Shown here piece by piece: positions 1-12,036 of a stretch of DNA of 64,000 nt. The notes under the pieces are model-generated. The model was not told the origin of the DNA. It worked only from the letters and a program-made list of their open reading frames with translations, and searched no databases. The stretch spans positions 1,736,001 to 1,800,000 of the forward strand of contig NW_026515482.1 in the NCBI RefSeq assembly GCF_014898815.1, in the 5' to 3' direction. This stretch comes from Panonychus citri (taxonomy: Eukaryota; Arthropoda; Arachnida; Trombidiformes; Tetranychidae). The translations under genes were made by a program, and so were the position numbers. The first letter of the stretch is position 1. Each line of letters opens with the position of its first letter.

Positions 1-2
1 AA

Positions 3-2349
3 TCTCGCTATTTTACTCGTACCAAAACATTTAAGAAAATTAAAGTTTGGCTTTACTTTAATAACCATTCCCTGATACCAAGAGAGACACATTCACCCAT
101 GATAAGAGTACCATCCATCTTTAAAAATGGTAAACAAGACAAATCCAAAGATGAACAACCAACAACCAATGTCAATGAATATGACGACGATGATGGACCT
201 AAACTTTTAGACATTGAAAGACCCAACATAATAATTGAGCCTGGAGATGGTCTACCGATAGAAGAAGGTGCCATTTATTATGAACAATTTACTATCCCTT
301 CAGGTTCTTACAAATTGGGTGACTGTTGTTATGTGAGAACAGATAATGGACGAAATCTCATTTGTAGAATTGATCGAATGTGGGTCGACAAAGATGGTAA
401 TGCTTTCTTCCATGGTCCTTGGTTTGTTCAACCACGAGAACTTCATTCAGCAACATCTCGCATGTTTTATCCTCAAGAAGTGTTTTTAAGTTCAATTGGA
501 GATACCAATCCACTTTTAAGTATTTGTGACAAATGTTCAGTTTTGGAAGTTAAAGATTATATTACTCGGCGTCCAACTGAAATCTCTGAACAAGATATTT
601 ATGTTTGTGAGCTTAAGTATCATGAACATGAGAAAAAATTTATCAAATTACCAATAAATCTCAAAAGAACAACACCTTTCAAGCCTGGAGTAGCTGAAGA
701 TGAGCAATTTATATTTCGAAAACCATTGGCAATCTCTAGAAGTGAATCTATTCCAACAAAAAGTGATTTGTTATTGAAAAAAGGTCAATTGGCAAACCTC
801 AACGAAGTTCCATCTCCACTTACTTCATTCCGGCCATCAATTGACACCGAGAATGAAGAATCCAATGATGTATCATCCATAATATCCGAAACACCAATAA
901 TATCGACTCCTTTTATGAGCCGGAAAAAAGGAAGTAAACGTATTGTCACTGGTTATATAATTTTCGCTGGTGAAGTAAGAAAATCGGTTATCCAAGCGAA
1001 TCCTGATTGTGGCTTCGGAGATGTTAGTCGAATCATTGGAAATGAATGGAAAAATTTACCTCTGGAGACGAAACAAGAATATGAAAGAAGAGCACAAAAA
1101 CAGAATGAAGAATCCGCGCGAGAAGCTGCTCGTGAAGCTGAAAGGCTAGAACTATTCTCACAATCACCAATGGGTTTTGAACTTGTCTACGAATGTCACT
1201 GGGAAAATAAATGTGATTACCAATTTGAAGATCCCAATGATTTATATGATCATCTTAACTCCGAGCCGCATGGTCACGTTTGGAGGTCATATGGTGAACT
1301 TAAAGACAAAGAAGATGCGGTTTTCCAATGTCTCTTTCACGGTTGTGCCCGCGTTAAAAAAGGAGCTACGTAAGTTGCTTAATTCGTCTATTCTTTTTTG
1401 ACATTAAAGTTTACCAAATGGAATTAATAATTTTACCTTTTTTTTTCATTAGGCCTTTTCCGTCAATTTATCGACTCGTTCGTCATTGTAAAGAAATTCA
1501 TGTAAACAAACAAATTCCTAAGCATATCCCTCCCGAAAACCGTAGCAAGTAAGTCAACATCTAATCTAATAAGTTTATTTATGCAAATCTAAATTTACAT
1601 CTCATGATCTGATTAATTCTAATTTTTTTCTCTTAGAAATTTCATCCCTGGTCGCAAGTCATCAACCGCTCCATCATTTTCAACTTCGCTTAATCATTTC
1701 GGCAATAATAACAATCGACCATTTAACCAATCTGCAACATCGGGTAAGTTTATTTTCATCGTAATGGTTAAACAACAAATCGCTTGATCAACTTCAATTA
1801 ATCTGTTCTCGATTTTCTTTCCCTCTCAGTTCTCGGTGTAAATCCTGTAAGATCAACCCCTCCGCCCGTCTTATCTTTATACGACAATATTGGTGGTTTG
1901 TCGAGTGTATCCCTTGGAATCAACGGTCATTCAAATGACTCTATGTCATCTTATTGGGGCAAAAACACTCAAAGTAAGCAAATTTTTTAAATTTTGGAAT
2001 CACAAATTAATAACATCTCATTTTTATTTCCACAGCCAACCAACAGCAACAAGCTCAAGTCACTCAAGCCGACCCTCTTTTTGCATTATCACCTCCAAAG
2101 CCAACCCGCCTTCTTCATTCAAGCACCTTTGTCCAGTACATAAAACGCTTACGACCCGACTGTAGACATGTCAGCAATTATGAGCAACAATTTAACGGAA
2201 CCCCGGAAAATACAATATTACCAAATAGAGATCAATTACCAACCCATTGGTTAGCAAATGGTGAAGGCAATCACGGTGATGTGGTTAATGCTCTATGGGC
2301 TTTAAGGAACTTCATGCTCAAAGAATCATTGAACATCTCACGATTATAA
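3..2349 (+). CDS. PBRM1: Polybromo, C-terminal part (BAH + HMG box), 5' end outside window
   Basis: Polybromo is the BAF180 subunit of PBAF-type SWI/SNF chromatin remodellers and acts in the nucleus. Five exons join in frame: 3-1369, 1453-1548, 1637-1743, 1830-1973 and 2036-2349, with GTAAG donors and AG acceptors, giving 675 residues to a TAA. The frame is open back to the window edge, so the bromodomains lie upstream; an ATG at 99 is probably internal. Exon 1 has a BAH domain (FHGPWFVQPRE, then YYPQEVF-like and VLEVKDY motifs) followed by an HMG box (VTGYIIFAGEVRK, GDVSRIIGNEWKNL) and a short Cys/His segment. The last exon ends in a conserved-looking LWALRNFMLKESLNIS tail. The domain order matches the C-terminal half of polybromo. 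The upstream 32 residues before the ATG were read directly from the open frame and are less certain. Confidence 0.9.
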
Positions 2350-2661
2350 AAGCCTAATCTCTCATTAATAACCATTCAATTGATCAACAAAAATCAATTT
2401 GAAACAAAACATAAACAAACGCATTTTACAATTGACACAAGCTAATATTTATAGAGAAAAAAATATCATTTTGGAAACCCTGCTCGATATATAAAACTAA
2501 AAAACAATTATTTCTCAATTGATTGACTATCGGTCATTTTATCTCTACAATCAATCAAAACAATTGATTTCGTGAAAGAAAAAAAAAGATTTTTTATTCC
2601 AAACAAATTATCAGAATTTACAAATGTATTAACAAATCAGTTTTCCACTTTGATTATGGTT
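2350..2661. other. Intergenic, convergent 3' ends
   Basis: AT-rich spacer between the stop of polybromo (+) and the stop of the next gene (-). It holds the two 3' UTRs; I see no gene or repeat in it. Confidence 0.6.
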
Positions 2662-5600
2662 TTAAAAAAAACATCCACATCTTTGTAAATCATTTAGATT
2701 GTTAATTGTTTGAGGTTGATTCCAATTATTAGCAATCGGATAGATGCGGTTGAATCGTTTGAAAAGTGAACATTCACCTTTAGATTTAGTTGATTCGTCA
2801 ATTAATTGTCGAAGATCATTAATCTCGTCTAATTGTTGATGATTACTTTTAAACCAACCATCATAATCGTGGATAAAATCAACAATTTCCTGTTTCATGA
2901 TTAATCGTAAATGTCTCGTTAATCTTAGTTGACTATTAAGTCCATCGTTAATCACAATTTGGTAAATTATTTTGGCAAAAAGTCCAATCATTGAACATTT
3001 CAGTCTACTAATATGATTTGATCGATAACAATCAGTTAATAGTTCAAGATTTGGTTCCAATATTAAATGTTTAACATAAGGGACAATTGGATCACTTTGA
3101 TTACCTTGAGAGCGAAGAAAAAAATTCAACCAATTGATTAAATTGTAATCGATAATTTAAATTGTTCTTACCCTTTGATTGTCCAATTCGTTGAGCAAAT
3201 GTTTGTAAAGTTAATTTCTGTAATCCAGTGATTACTTTTGATTCCAATGTTTCAATTAGATTATTGAGTAAACTCAATATCTCATTAGAAGTTGATTGTT
3301 CATCTAATTGTAGAGTTTTAATCGGTTTATCGAGAGTCTATTTGGAGATAACAATTAGCAATTACATTAACAATCAAATGGTATTAACAATTAATTACAA
3401 ACCTGAATCTCTTTGTAAAACTCAATCAAATCTTTAATTGGTTTTCTATTGGAAATGTTGTTCGTATGGTTAATCATTAACCTCAACAGTGAATCAATTT
3501 GTTTAATTGAGCAAATTTGGTAAATTTGAAAAGATGTACAATTAGTTTCTTGATGAACAATTGAAATTAATTCCTTAATTAACTTGACAGCCTCAGGAAC
3601 ATAAGTTATACTTTCATTGCGCCCGAAAACTTGATTACAACGATCAGAATTAATTTGATAAATGTCCAAATAAACTGTTGATAGAAAAGAGTAATAATAA
3701 AATTAATCAACAGTCAAATAGAAATCAACAATTAACGACTTACGTTTAAACCAAATTTGATCAGTTAAATGGTAGTTTAATATATCGTTAATTTGTTTAA
3801 TTTCACTAATTGCTTCGGAAGGGAAATCGGCTTCATTGAGACAATTAGTTAACGATTCTTGAATAAGCCTTTGAAAACTTATCGGAGTGAAAAAAATTGG
3901 TGATGATAATGAACCAATTAGTAAATTATTCTGAGCAAACAGAATATTATCAATTAATTGTTGGGTGAAATTTTTCCAAAATATTGGCCAATACAAATTA
4001 TCATAACAATTAGTTGAACTAGAAATTAAATTGTTACCACTGGAAGCGTTTAAATTGTTAACCTTAGACCAAGTTGCTCTTGGTGAGTTGATTAACTTTT
4101 TACCTTGTAAATTGTTTGAAAGTTTTGATGATTTAATTGTTGGTATTGAATTAAATAGTGTTGATGATAAACCATTGGAAGCAGTTTGTAATATAAATGA
4201 CAATTTAAGGACAATTCTTTGAGATGAAGATAAAACAATTGAAAGGTAAGAAGGTAAATCAATCATTTCACCTGAGGCAATATTATGATAACTTTTATCA
4301 ACAATTGACTCGTTGCTTGTTACACTGTTTGTATAATAATCAGATGTTGATCCGGTTTCGTCTTTAATTGTTTTACCAATGATACGAGCTATTGGCGGAA
4401 GTACAGTTTGTCGTGAAGAGGATGGGGTGGACACAGAAGACACTGACGGTGGGGTGGATGAAATATCTTTGGCCGATACTTGATTCCCAACGGTCAATTT
4501 AACTGTCGTGGTCATCGTCGGGTTGACATCACTTTCATTGGTGTTAATTGTTTCCTTGTTTACTTTAAACTTGTTATTATTTACTTTCCGTTTGGCTGAG
4601 GTTATTTTTTTGGCCTCACTTTGAATGAGAAATGAGATTCGGGCTGATGCTGATTCCGCTTGGGTTGATGATAATATTGTAATCGGATCAATTGATTCAC
4701 TTTCCCAAATTTGATTGAAGGTTAAACAAGCAACGAAAACATCATTCAATGTCTCGAATGGAAGATGATCCCAATAGATTGACATTATTTTCATGTTAAT
4801 TGTTAGAGTCAAGGATAACCAGTGTAATATTGTTAATTTAATTTTCTCCAATTTACTCGCAGTTTGTTCAACCATTAGAACTGTTAATCGCTCCTTTGGA
4901 ACTCGATAGTTTATGTTCAATAGACGTTGACAATTGTTCAGATCGGCGACCCAAGAATTGAATCGTTTCTGTGTCTCGTTGGGTAAATTTTTACGCTTTT
5001 TACTTGTCCCCATGAAATCATCTAAGGCCACTTTACGATCTTTCTCTGTTAGATTGATTAGATTACCGGCTGTCTCTAATTTGTATTGATCTTCCGTGTA
5101 AATTGTTTCAATTTGTCTTATATACGATCGTCCATCTTGGATTAAGGTGATACAATCTTCCTCCGCAATTGATTTAATTTTTTCAAGTAAAAGACGTTGA
5201 AGTTTTAGTTTACAATCAATCAGTGTTATCCAAGATTGACTTGATTGTTGGTCAATGGATTCAATTGATTGGTCAAATTTTTCTAACATTAAGGTTCCTT
5301 CGAGGATCAATGGGTCATCACCGGGGAAATTGTCATTGTATCTATCACCGAAAATGGAGAAGCAAAAAAAAAATGGGACCTTCAAGATTTACGAATATTA
5401 TTATAATCATACTAACCTTATGATCTTGACTAGGTCACTTTGTCTCTCTGGTTTATCTTTGAATTTATTAGATAAATTGACCTCCATTGTTGTGTCACCA
5501 CCTACAGAACGAAAAGTTCGTGATAATCGAGGACAGTATTTCTCTTTTTCTATTCTTCGTGATTGTCCACCTGTTGATTTAATCGATTCTTGATTGGAAA

Positions 5601-5763
5601 CATCAAGACTCATCTTTCGTTGAGAAGTCGACACTTTACCCCAAGAGCCTCTTTCACTTGATGAACTTGGTCGAGTTCGTCTAACCGGAGGTAATAAAGG
5701 GTCATCATTGTTACGAACACAATTAGAGGAAATACTTTGATTTGACTGATTCAATATCGACAT
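2662..5763 (-). CDS. Unrecognised 941-residue protein, five exons
   Basis: Exons on the minus strand are 5763-5417, 5341-3744, 3674-3403, 3337-3172 and 3104-2662; phases fit and the sum is exactly 942 codons. The first exon encodes a Ser/Arg-rich, probably disordered N-terminus (MSILNQSNQS start). Exon 2 has a helical region with WITLIDCKLKLQRLLLEKIK and a long Ser/Thr-rich linker (about residues 370-500). The C-terminal 300 residues are helical and end in RCGCFF. Length and the helical C-terminus make me think of the CCDC142 family, but this is a weak guess from memory and not a motif match. There is no signal peptide or membrane segment. The gene is convergent with polybromo. Confidence 0.75.
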
Positions 5764-6354
5764 TGTAGCTCATTTCTAAATCACAACAATCGAAACAATT
5801 GATTTTCTCTTTCTCACCTTTAATTCCTAGTAAATTGCTTCTCTCTCTCTCTCTCTACCAAATCTCTTACTCTTTTTCAATGAAATAAAACATTTGTAAC
5901 AAAAAGTAAACAAATATCAGAGTTTCCATTGGAAACCAACAATGAACAACAATCAAAAAGGACATTGAACTTAATTCAATTGTTGACCTTCTTGGTTATA
6001 TTATTAACCAAAGATAATTATAATAATTATCTTACCTTTTAACCCTCAACAATTTACTGTTGATGGTTTAGAGACAATCAAGGGTGAAAGTATTATTAAT
6101 ATTCACCGATTATTGAACTTGCCAATAAAAAGCAAGTCATTAACTAAAATAATTATAGATTAATTGATCTTTATCAGATAATTAAGGAAATTAATCCGAA
6201 AATATTTTAATTTATCACCTCAATAATCATAATACAAAGATTGTTATATTGATTATTGTTCAATATTTAGATTTACAAGTGTGATGATACATTTAAAGAT
6301 TTAGGAGATTGACAAGATGAAGCCTGTTAGATGATTAAAAAGAGATTAATTTGA
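5764..6354. other. Intergenic, promoter side of the 941-residue gene
   Basis: Non-coding spacer between the ATG of the upstream minus-strand gene and the stop of nucleostemin. It contains a short (CT)n run near 5835-5855 and AT-rich sequence; no ORF or RNA gene is visible. Confidence 0.5.
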
Positions 6355-8161
6355 TCATTCATCATCTTCATCTTCATCATCATCTACATCATCTTCTTCA
6401 TCAATCATGTCATCTTCATCTTCATCTTCATCATCTTCGCCTTCATCATCATCCTCTTCTTCCTCCTCTTCATCACCCGCTCCTGAATCGCCATCATCAT
6501 CGTCGGCCATTTCTTCATCATCAGCAGCGATCAAAGCATCGATATCAAATCCTTTACTCATTTTGGATACAATTTCAGCACTAACATGAGAAGACATCTC
6601 ATATTTTTCCGGTGGTTCGGTGACATATTTTATTTTACCAGAATTCCAATCGTTAAGAATTTTCTTTGCTGCTGCTTCAGTATCAACAATTCCTCCTTTC
6701 CTAAGGAAACCAAATCTTCTTGCAATTTTAGCTAAGAAATCAGATGAATCGGTAAAGTCTGGTAACACGTACAAGATCATCAAGTCCTCTTTCTTAATCC
6801 GACTAAGAATCGCTTCAACTGGTTGAACGGGATCATCTAATTGATCAAAGGGAATACTATTTCTAAGAGCAAGAACAGAAGCCAAAGTCTTGTCGTTATC
6901 AATGACATTCTTAAAATGTTTGGCACTCGCGTAAACGATACCAGGACAATCAAATAGATCGATGTTTTTATCTAGAACAACTTTCTGAGCGACTTTGGTG
7001 ACACCAGGAATAGCACCAACATTACAAGCTCGATTACACTTGAGAGTATTGATCACAGAGCTTTTACCAACATTTGGTAATCCAACAACACCAACGGTAA
7101 TCGATTTTTTTATTCCTTCGCTCCTGAAAAATTCAAAACAAAAAGATGTAAAATTAACCACAATCAATGAGTCGATGGCGATGTCAATTGTCGAAAACTT
7201 ACCGACAGTAATTCTTTAATAAACTTAATAGTTCTGCTGCTCCACATCCTTTCGAAGAGGATAAAAGTCCTTCCGTTGTTTGCATTACACTTTTCTTGTT
7301 TCTGGATAAATGATTTTTCTGCTTCTGTGTACTGGCCTTAAATGGTAAAGTTGGAAATTCGTTTTTAAGATATTTAATCCATTTCTCCAGGTTGGCTTTC
7401 GGAACCAGATCAACTTTGTTTAAAAGGAGAATTAACCTTTTCTCCGATCCTGAGGCAATTAAAGCCTTTTCAACGTCAGGACATCGAGTGCCAAGTGGAT
7501 CACGAGCGTCTAGAACTTCAATGAGTACATCGGAAGCTTCGACGACTTTCTGAAATTCTTTGTGATAATTTTTTAAATTTGAAAGAGAAGATGTTGAAGT
7601 TGATGGTTCACTTGTCGATGGAGTAGAAGAAGTTTGTGATCCACTTGCTGATGGCTTTGGAACAGCTTTGGCAGCGTCTAGAATTTGCTTCTTCAGCAAA
7701 AAGAGTCTATCTTTCTTGTCGAAAATACCACGAGATCGAAAGAATTCAGTCTCTTTACCTTGTTTTCGAACTTTTTTCAATTCCTCTCGAGCAGCTGAAC
7801 GGGAATTTTTCTCTCTAGCAACGGAACTACGCATTTCTTTAATAACCTCATCCTTGAAAGGTAAACTATTGGGTATTCCAGGATCTTTAGGTTGTCGCCT
7901 TCGTAGGTTTGATTTTCTTGCCTCTTTTTTCAACTTTTTCTTATGATCTCTAACCTTTTTCTCAACTTTGTACCTTCTTTTTGCAAGCATACGCTTACTT
8001 TGTTTATCTGAAGAAAGAAAAAACAAAAAAAAAAGCAAACACAATAATAAATAAAAAGGTAAACAGTGAGACTTATCCATAGGAAAAGCTAAGGTGCGAT
8101 TGGAAAAACTAAAACGTCATCCAAAAGGCAAAAAATACTTACTATGAAATCCTTTTGTCAT
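6355..8161 (-). CDS. GNL3: Nucleostemin / guanine nucleotide-binding protein-like 3
   Basis: Nucleolar GTPase needed for 60S ribosome maturation and growth. Exons 8161-8143, 8007-7203 and 7123-6355 give 530 residues. The tiny first exon encodes MTKGFHN, matching the family start, followed by a Lys/Arg-rich basic domain (about residues 8-60) and a coiled-coil stretch. The GTPase is circularly permuted: DARDP about residue 173, the NKVD G4 motif about 202, then the G1 P-loop GLPNVGKSS about 289-297 and DCPG (G3) about 330. The C-terminus is an Asp/Glu tract of about 65 residues. G4-before-G1 order plus the basic N-terminus separates it from ordinary Ras-like GTPases; GNL3L is the only close alternative. 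Confidence 0.93.
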
Positions 8162-8529
8162 CTTCAATCAGAACAAAATTAACACTTAACAATTAAATAA
8201 GACAAAGAATTAAAAGAATTGCAATGAAAACAATTAAACAAATCACAACAAGAAATTAAATTCACTTAAACGTGTTTTTAAATCTCAACAAGAATCACAT
8301 GGTTACCGATTTTCTTCTGGATAAATAGCCACTTTTGCGGTGAAAATAGACAAAAGTAAAAAATTCCAAACAATTAACTAATAATTTCTTGTATTCAAAG
8401 AAATTAAATTTTGAGATCAACTGATTGAATGAAAAATTAAATAGCTATATAATTTATTGGAAGTATTTCATGAATTAAATCAAATCGAAGGTTGGAAATG
8501 ACAGCAAATGAGTTAAATTGATTGATTGA
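8162..8529. other. Intergenic
   Basis: Spacer between the start codon of nucleostemin and the lipase stop, both on the minus strand. AT-rich; it should hold the nucleostemin promoter, but no clear TATA or Inr stands out. Confidence 0.5.
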
Positions 8530-9960
8530 TTAACTAAAATCTTTCAACAATTTAACGAGCATTTTATAAACATTTGAATAAACGTCTTTTCCCCAGATGA
8601 AATCCAAGTGTGAAAACTTTGGTTGTGAAACAATGAATTGAGTGATAGGAACTAAGGAAGAAAAAGAAACAAATTAAAATACATAAGAATCAACATCGAA
8701 ATCAAACAAACAAAATCGGATTAATTGTGAACAAATTATCGACAATAAATTTACCTTGTAACGATTTTCGCAATTGTTCAATATCATCTGGATCAGCTAA
8801 TGGATCGCTTGGTGAAGAGATTAATATAATATTCTTGGAGTCGATTTCAGCTAAATTATATTGTGGTGGTTTCCATGAACCATATTTACGGAGATTACCA
8901 ATTAGTCCGAAATCAAATTTAGCGAATCGATTACTTTTAATATTCTGTCCAAAGTGAACCAGATTCCACCAGGAAGTGCCTTCGAAACCATGAGCAATGT
9001 AAAGCGGAAGACGAGTTGTATTGAACTGTTGAGGATCGTAACCACCGAAGAGATAGAAAATCGAAGTACAAATTCCCTTGATTCCAGTCCATTCGCAAAC
9101 TCGATTAGCGAAAAGGTTAATCAAAGTTTCAGGAAGATTAAGTTCCCCTCCAATTAGAGTAGCGATTGACTTGATTAACGGTATATCGGCTATATATCTA
9201 ATCGGTGATTTAATGTGACCTACGGTTGTGACCGGTGCGAGGGCGATAAAAGGTTTTATCTTGGCTGAATACTCGGGTTTCTCTGAAAGAAAACCAAAAA
9301 GCACCATGCTACCCTGCGAATGGCCGATCCAGGCCAAAGTCTCTGTTAATGAACGACCACAATTAATTTAGAATCGAAAGATCAACAATTAAGTTGCACA
9401 AATTACTCACCATGTCCAGTTTCACGTAAAATGTAATCAATTGTCGCTGGAGCATCGTAACTGATCATCTGATCATATGAGAATTTCCAAAATTCTGAAT
9501 TGGAATCAGGATCGAGCCAAGTGTGATTTCGTGAATACTTATTACCTCTCGAATTAATTATCCAAACATCATAACCTAAATTAGCTAATAGGTAAGGTAA
9601 ATTACGCCCTTCGATTGCTAAATTAACTTCAATCGATTGCTCGTCAGTCCAATCAGAGGCAAATCCACCTTCAGCGTTAATCAGGAAATGATTAACTGAT
9701 CCGAGAAGAGCGTGTTGTAGTACTACTGGTTTAATTGTTGTTATATTTGCTGAAACCAGAACTGGATTAATTAAATGGTGAGCGGTTAAAATGTAACCAT
9801 CATCAGTCAAGATCCAATGTTGATCACAAATAAAATTGCGAGATTCAATTAATTCACAAGGAGTTCGTTTAGTATCAATTTCAATTGGTTCGGGTGGCGA
9901 ATAAACATTTTCACAATTAACCCAAACAATTAAACTTAGAGTAACAATAATGTTAATCAT
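8530..9960 (-). CDS. Secreted/lysosomal acid lipase (gastric lipase family)
   Basis: Predicted alpha/beta-hydrolase that cleaves triacylglycerols or cholesteryl esters. Exons 9960-9411, 9342-8755 and 8651-8530 give 419 residues, close to the 400 usual for acid lipases. A hydrophobic signal peptide occupies about residues 1-16 (INIIVTLSLIVW). Family motifs are present: the ADxF-like entry region replaced by ILTAHHLINP, the nucleophile elbow GHSQG (Ser192), the acid residue in SDPLADPDD (Asp363) and the catalytic histidine in FSHLDFIWG (His394). The His lies in the third exon, which is needed to complete the enzyme. Substrate cannot be told from sequence. Confidence 0.93.
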
Positions 9961-10542
9961 TTTCTTTTTTCAATAAATTTAATTTAAGTAATTGTTGATA
10001 TCCTTGAATAATACGTTTCCACAAAGAAACAATTAAATCAACTGAGCCTCAGTCATCATATCAATCAAGCTTAAAAACTAATCTTAATCAATTGTAACGA
10101 TCATTATCAGTGGTAATTATTATATTGGAATAAGATAATCTTTAACAATTAATATTTCTCGCTAGTTGATTAATGAAACAAGTTTTCAGGAATTGCGTCA
10201 TTGATTAAATGAATTCAATTTGGTTATGATGGTAATGTTAATAATATTTGAGATATGATCTTAAATCAAGGTGATTAATTGTAAACAATTTAATCTGGTA
10301 AATCTAGTATAAATATCTCTGTGTAGTCCTGATAATTTAAATGGTGTTAATATGACATTTGGATTGGTTGTGATTACCAAATTAAACATGTGATTAGTTA
10401 ATTTAATCGTGAAAAGATTTGTAAAGGTGATTTGTACAAACTTTGCACAATTTACCATTGATTCAGTAATTACAACGTGTTTATGTACATCCCATGGGAA
10501 AAGGAGAGACAATATGAAATTGATTATCTAAAATAATTTATC
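9961..10542. other. Intergenic
   Basis: AT-rich spacer upstream of the lipase and downstream of EBP2 (both minus). No gene-like frame, tRNA or repeat seen. Confidence 0.5.
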
Positions 10543-11545
10543 TCAACGCTTTCTACCAGAACCACGTTTTGATTGTGATTTAGGTGTAGATCGAGGTCCT
10601 TTGCCGCTTTTACCTCCACCACCTCTTGGACTTTTGCTTCCTTTAATTGGACCTTTGGATCCTCGACTACTTGGTTTTCCTCGTTTAAATGATGAAACGT
10701 CGGCCGCTGATTCGGCTGTATTGTATTTGGATCTTTTCTTTTGACCACCAAAACCATAGACTTTCTTCTTGTGGAGAACTTTTTTGGTCGATTTCTGTGG
10801 TTTTGATTCCTTCTTTTTAGCTGATGGTTTGTCATTTAAAAAGTCGAGGCTTTTGTCTTTACCCTTTTGATATCGAGCAACTTTTTGCATCAACTCTTTC
10901 TTTTCCGCTTGTTTGGCAATTTTCACTTGATTTTGTACCATTTTGGCCATTTTCTTTTCTTGTCTCATCTTTTTAGCTCTTTCAATTTTAGATAGAACAG
11001 CTTCTCTTTCAGCAAGTGCTTTCTTCACTTTCAACATATGAGAATCACTTTTAGCCATTTCAGCAAAATAATCATCTGGCCGTCGAGTTGGTATATTAAG
11101 GGAATGTAATCTCTTCAAACCTTCTAATGCAGCAGATTGTGCTTGTCGATAGCTAGAAAATTAAACAAAACAAAACAAAAAACACTAAAATTAATCCACA
11201 ATGGAAGAGAAAATTAAATAAAAACAACACAAGGATAGAAACAATTTTCAACTGTTGGAATATATTCACCGTTGATAATAAAAGGAAAAAATATACTGGA
11301 AACCAATAATCACACAAAAGGACACACACAATTGAAAGAATAATTAAATTAAATACTTACAAGTGCATCTCACGATTAAAATCATGATCAACTTGATCAT
11401 CAGGCAAACCCTCATTAGAACCAGAATTGGTTAAAACAAGAGTCTCAATCCAATCATAATTTAATTTCATCTCCTTTAACTTCCTATTCAGAGCCGCTTT
11501 ATTGTTGATCAACTGACCAGGTTTAACAGTCTGAACATCAGCCAT
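10543..11545 (-). CDS. EBNA1BP2: rRNA-processing protein EBP2 (EBNA1BP2)
   Basis: Nucleolar factor for pre-rRNA processing and 60S assembly. Two exons, 11545-11361 and 11152-10543, give 264 residues. The N-terminal part has LKEMKLNYDWIETL followed, across the splice, by DFNREMHLYRQAQSAALEG and LHSLNIPTRRPDDYFAEMAKSD, which is the conserved EBP2 core. A coiled coil rich in Lys/Glu follows (about residues 95-170, with KKMRQEKKMAKMVQNQVK), then GFGGQKKRSKYN and a Gly/Ser/Lys/Arg-rich tail ending GSGRKR. It sits 2.2 kb from nucleostemin, another 60S factor, on the same strand; I take that as coincidence. Confidence 0.94.
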
Positions 11546-12036
11546 GTTTAATTAAAGAATGAAAAACAAATCAAATTAGAAAACAATTAACAATTAAAAA
11601 CGAGATCAAATCAATTGATACACAAAATTTTCTAAGAAAATGTTTTCAAAAACACGTGAGGAAAATTCACCAATCAGATGTTTCGATGTATCGGACAATC
11701 GATCTATCGAAATTTGTGAATTTCACAAAAATTGAAATGAGAATTTTTAATTGTTGAAAGAAAAGAAGTTGATTGTTTCGTTTTTTTTACATATCTTTAT
11801 TGATAACGGTTTTGATGAGCCGAAAATGTGATTGATGTTTTTTTGTTGCTGTTAACTTTTTCAACAATTGAGTAGGTTTGATGAGAAACATAAATGAAAA
11901 AAAAGGTGAAAATAAATTTGACTTTTAAAATGAGAAGAGGAAAAAATTAATAATGTAGTTGTGAATTTGGATAATGAAAATTAATCAAAATGATTAAATC
12001 AGAAGATTTTGTTTCAATTTATGTGAGTTGGGTTAA
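11546..12036. other. Intergenic
   Basis: Spacer between the EBP2 start and the NASP stop. Contains T-rich runs near 11780 and nothing else I can name. Confidence 0.5.

Noticed and set aside
6351..6589. His- and Ser-rich frames opposite the nucleostemin tail
   Set aside because: Antisense reading of the Asp/Glu codon tract.
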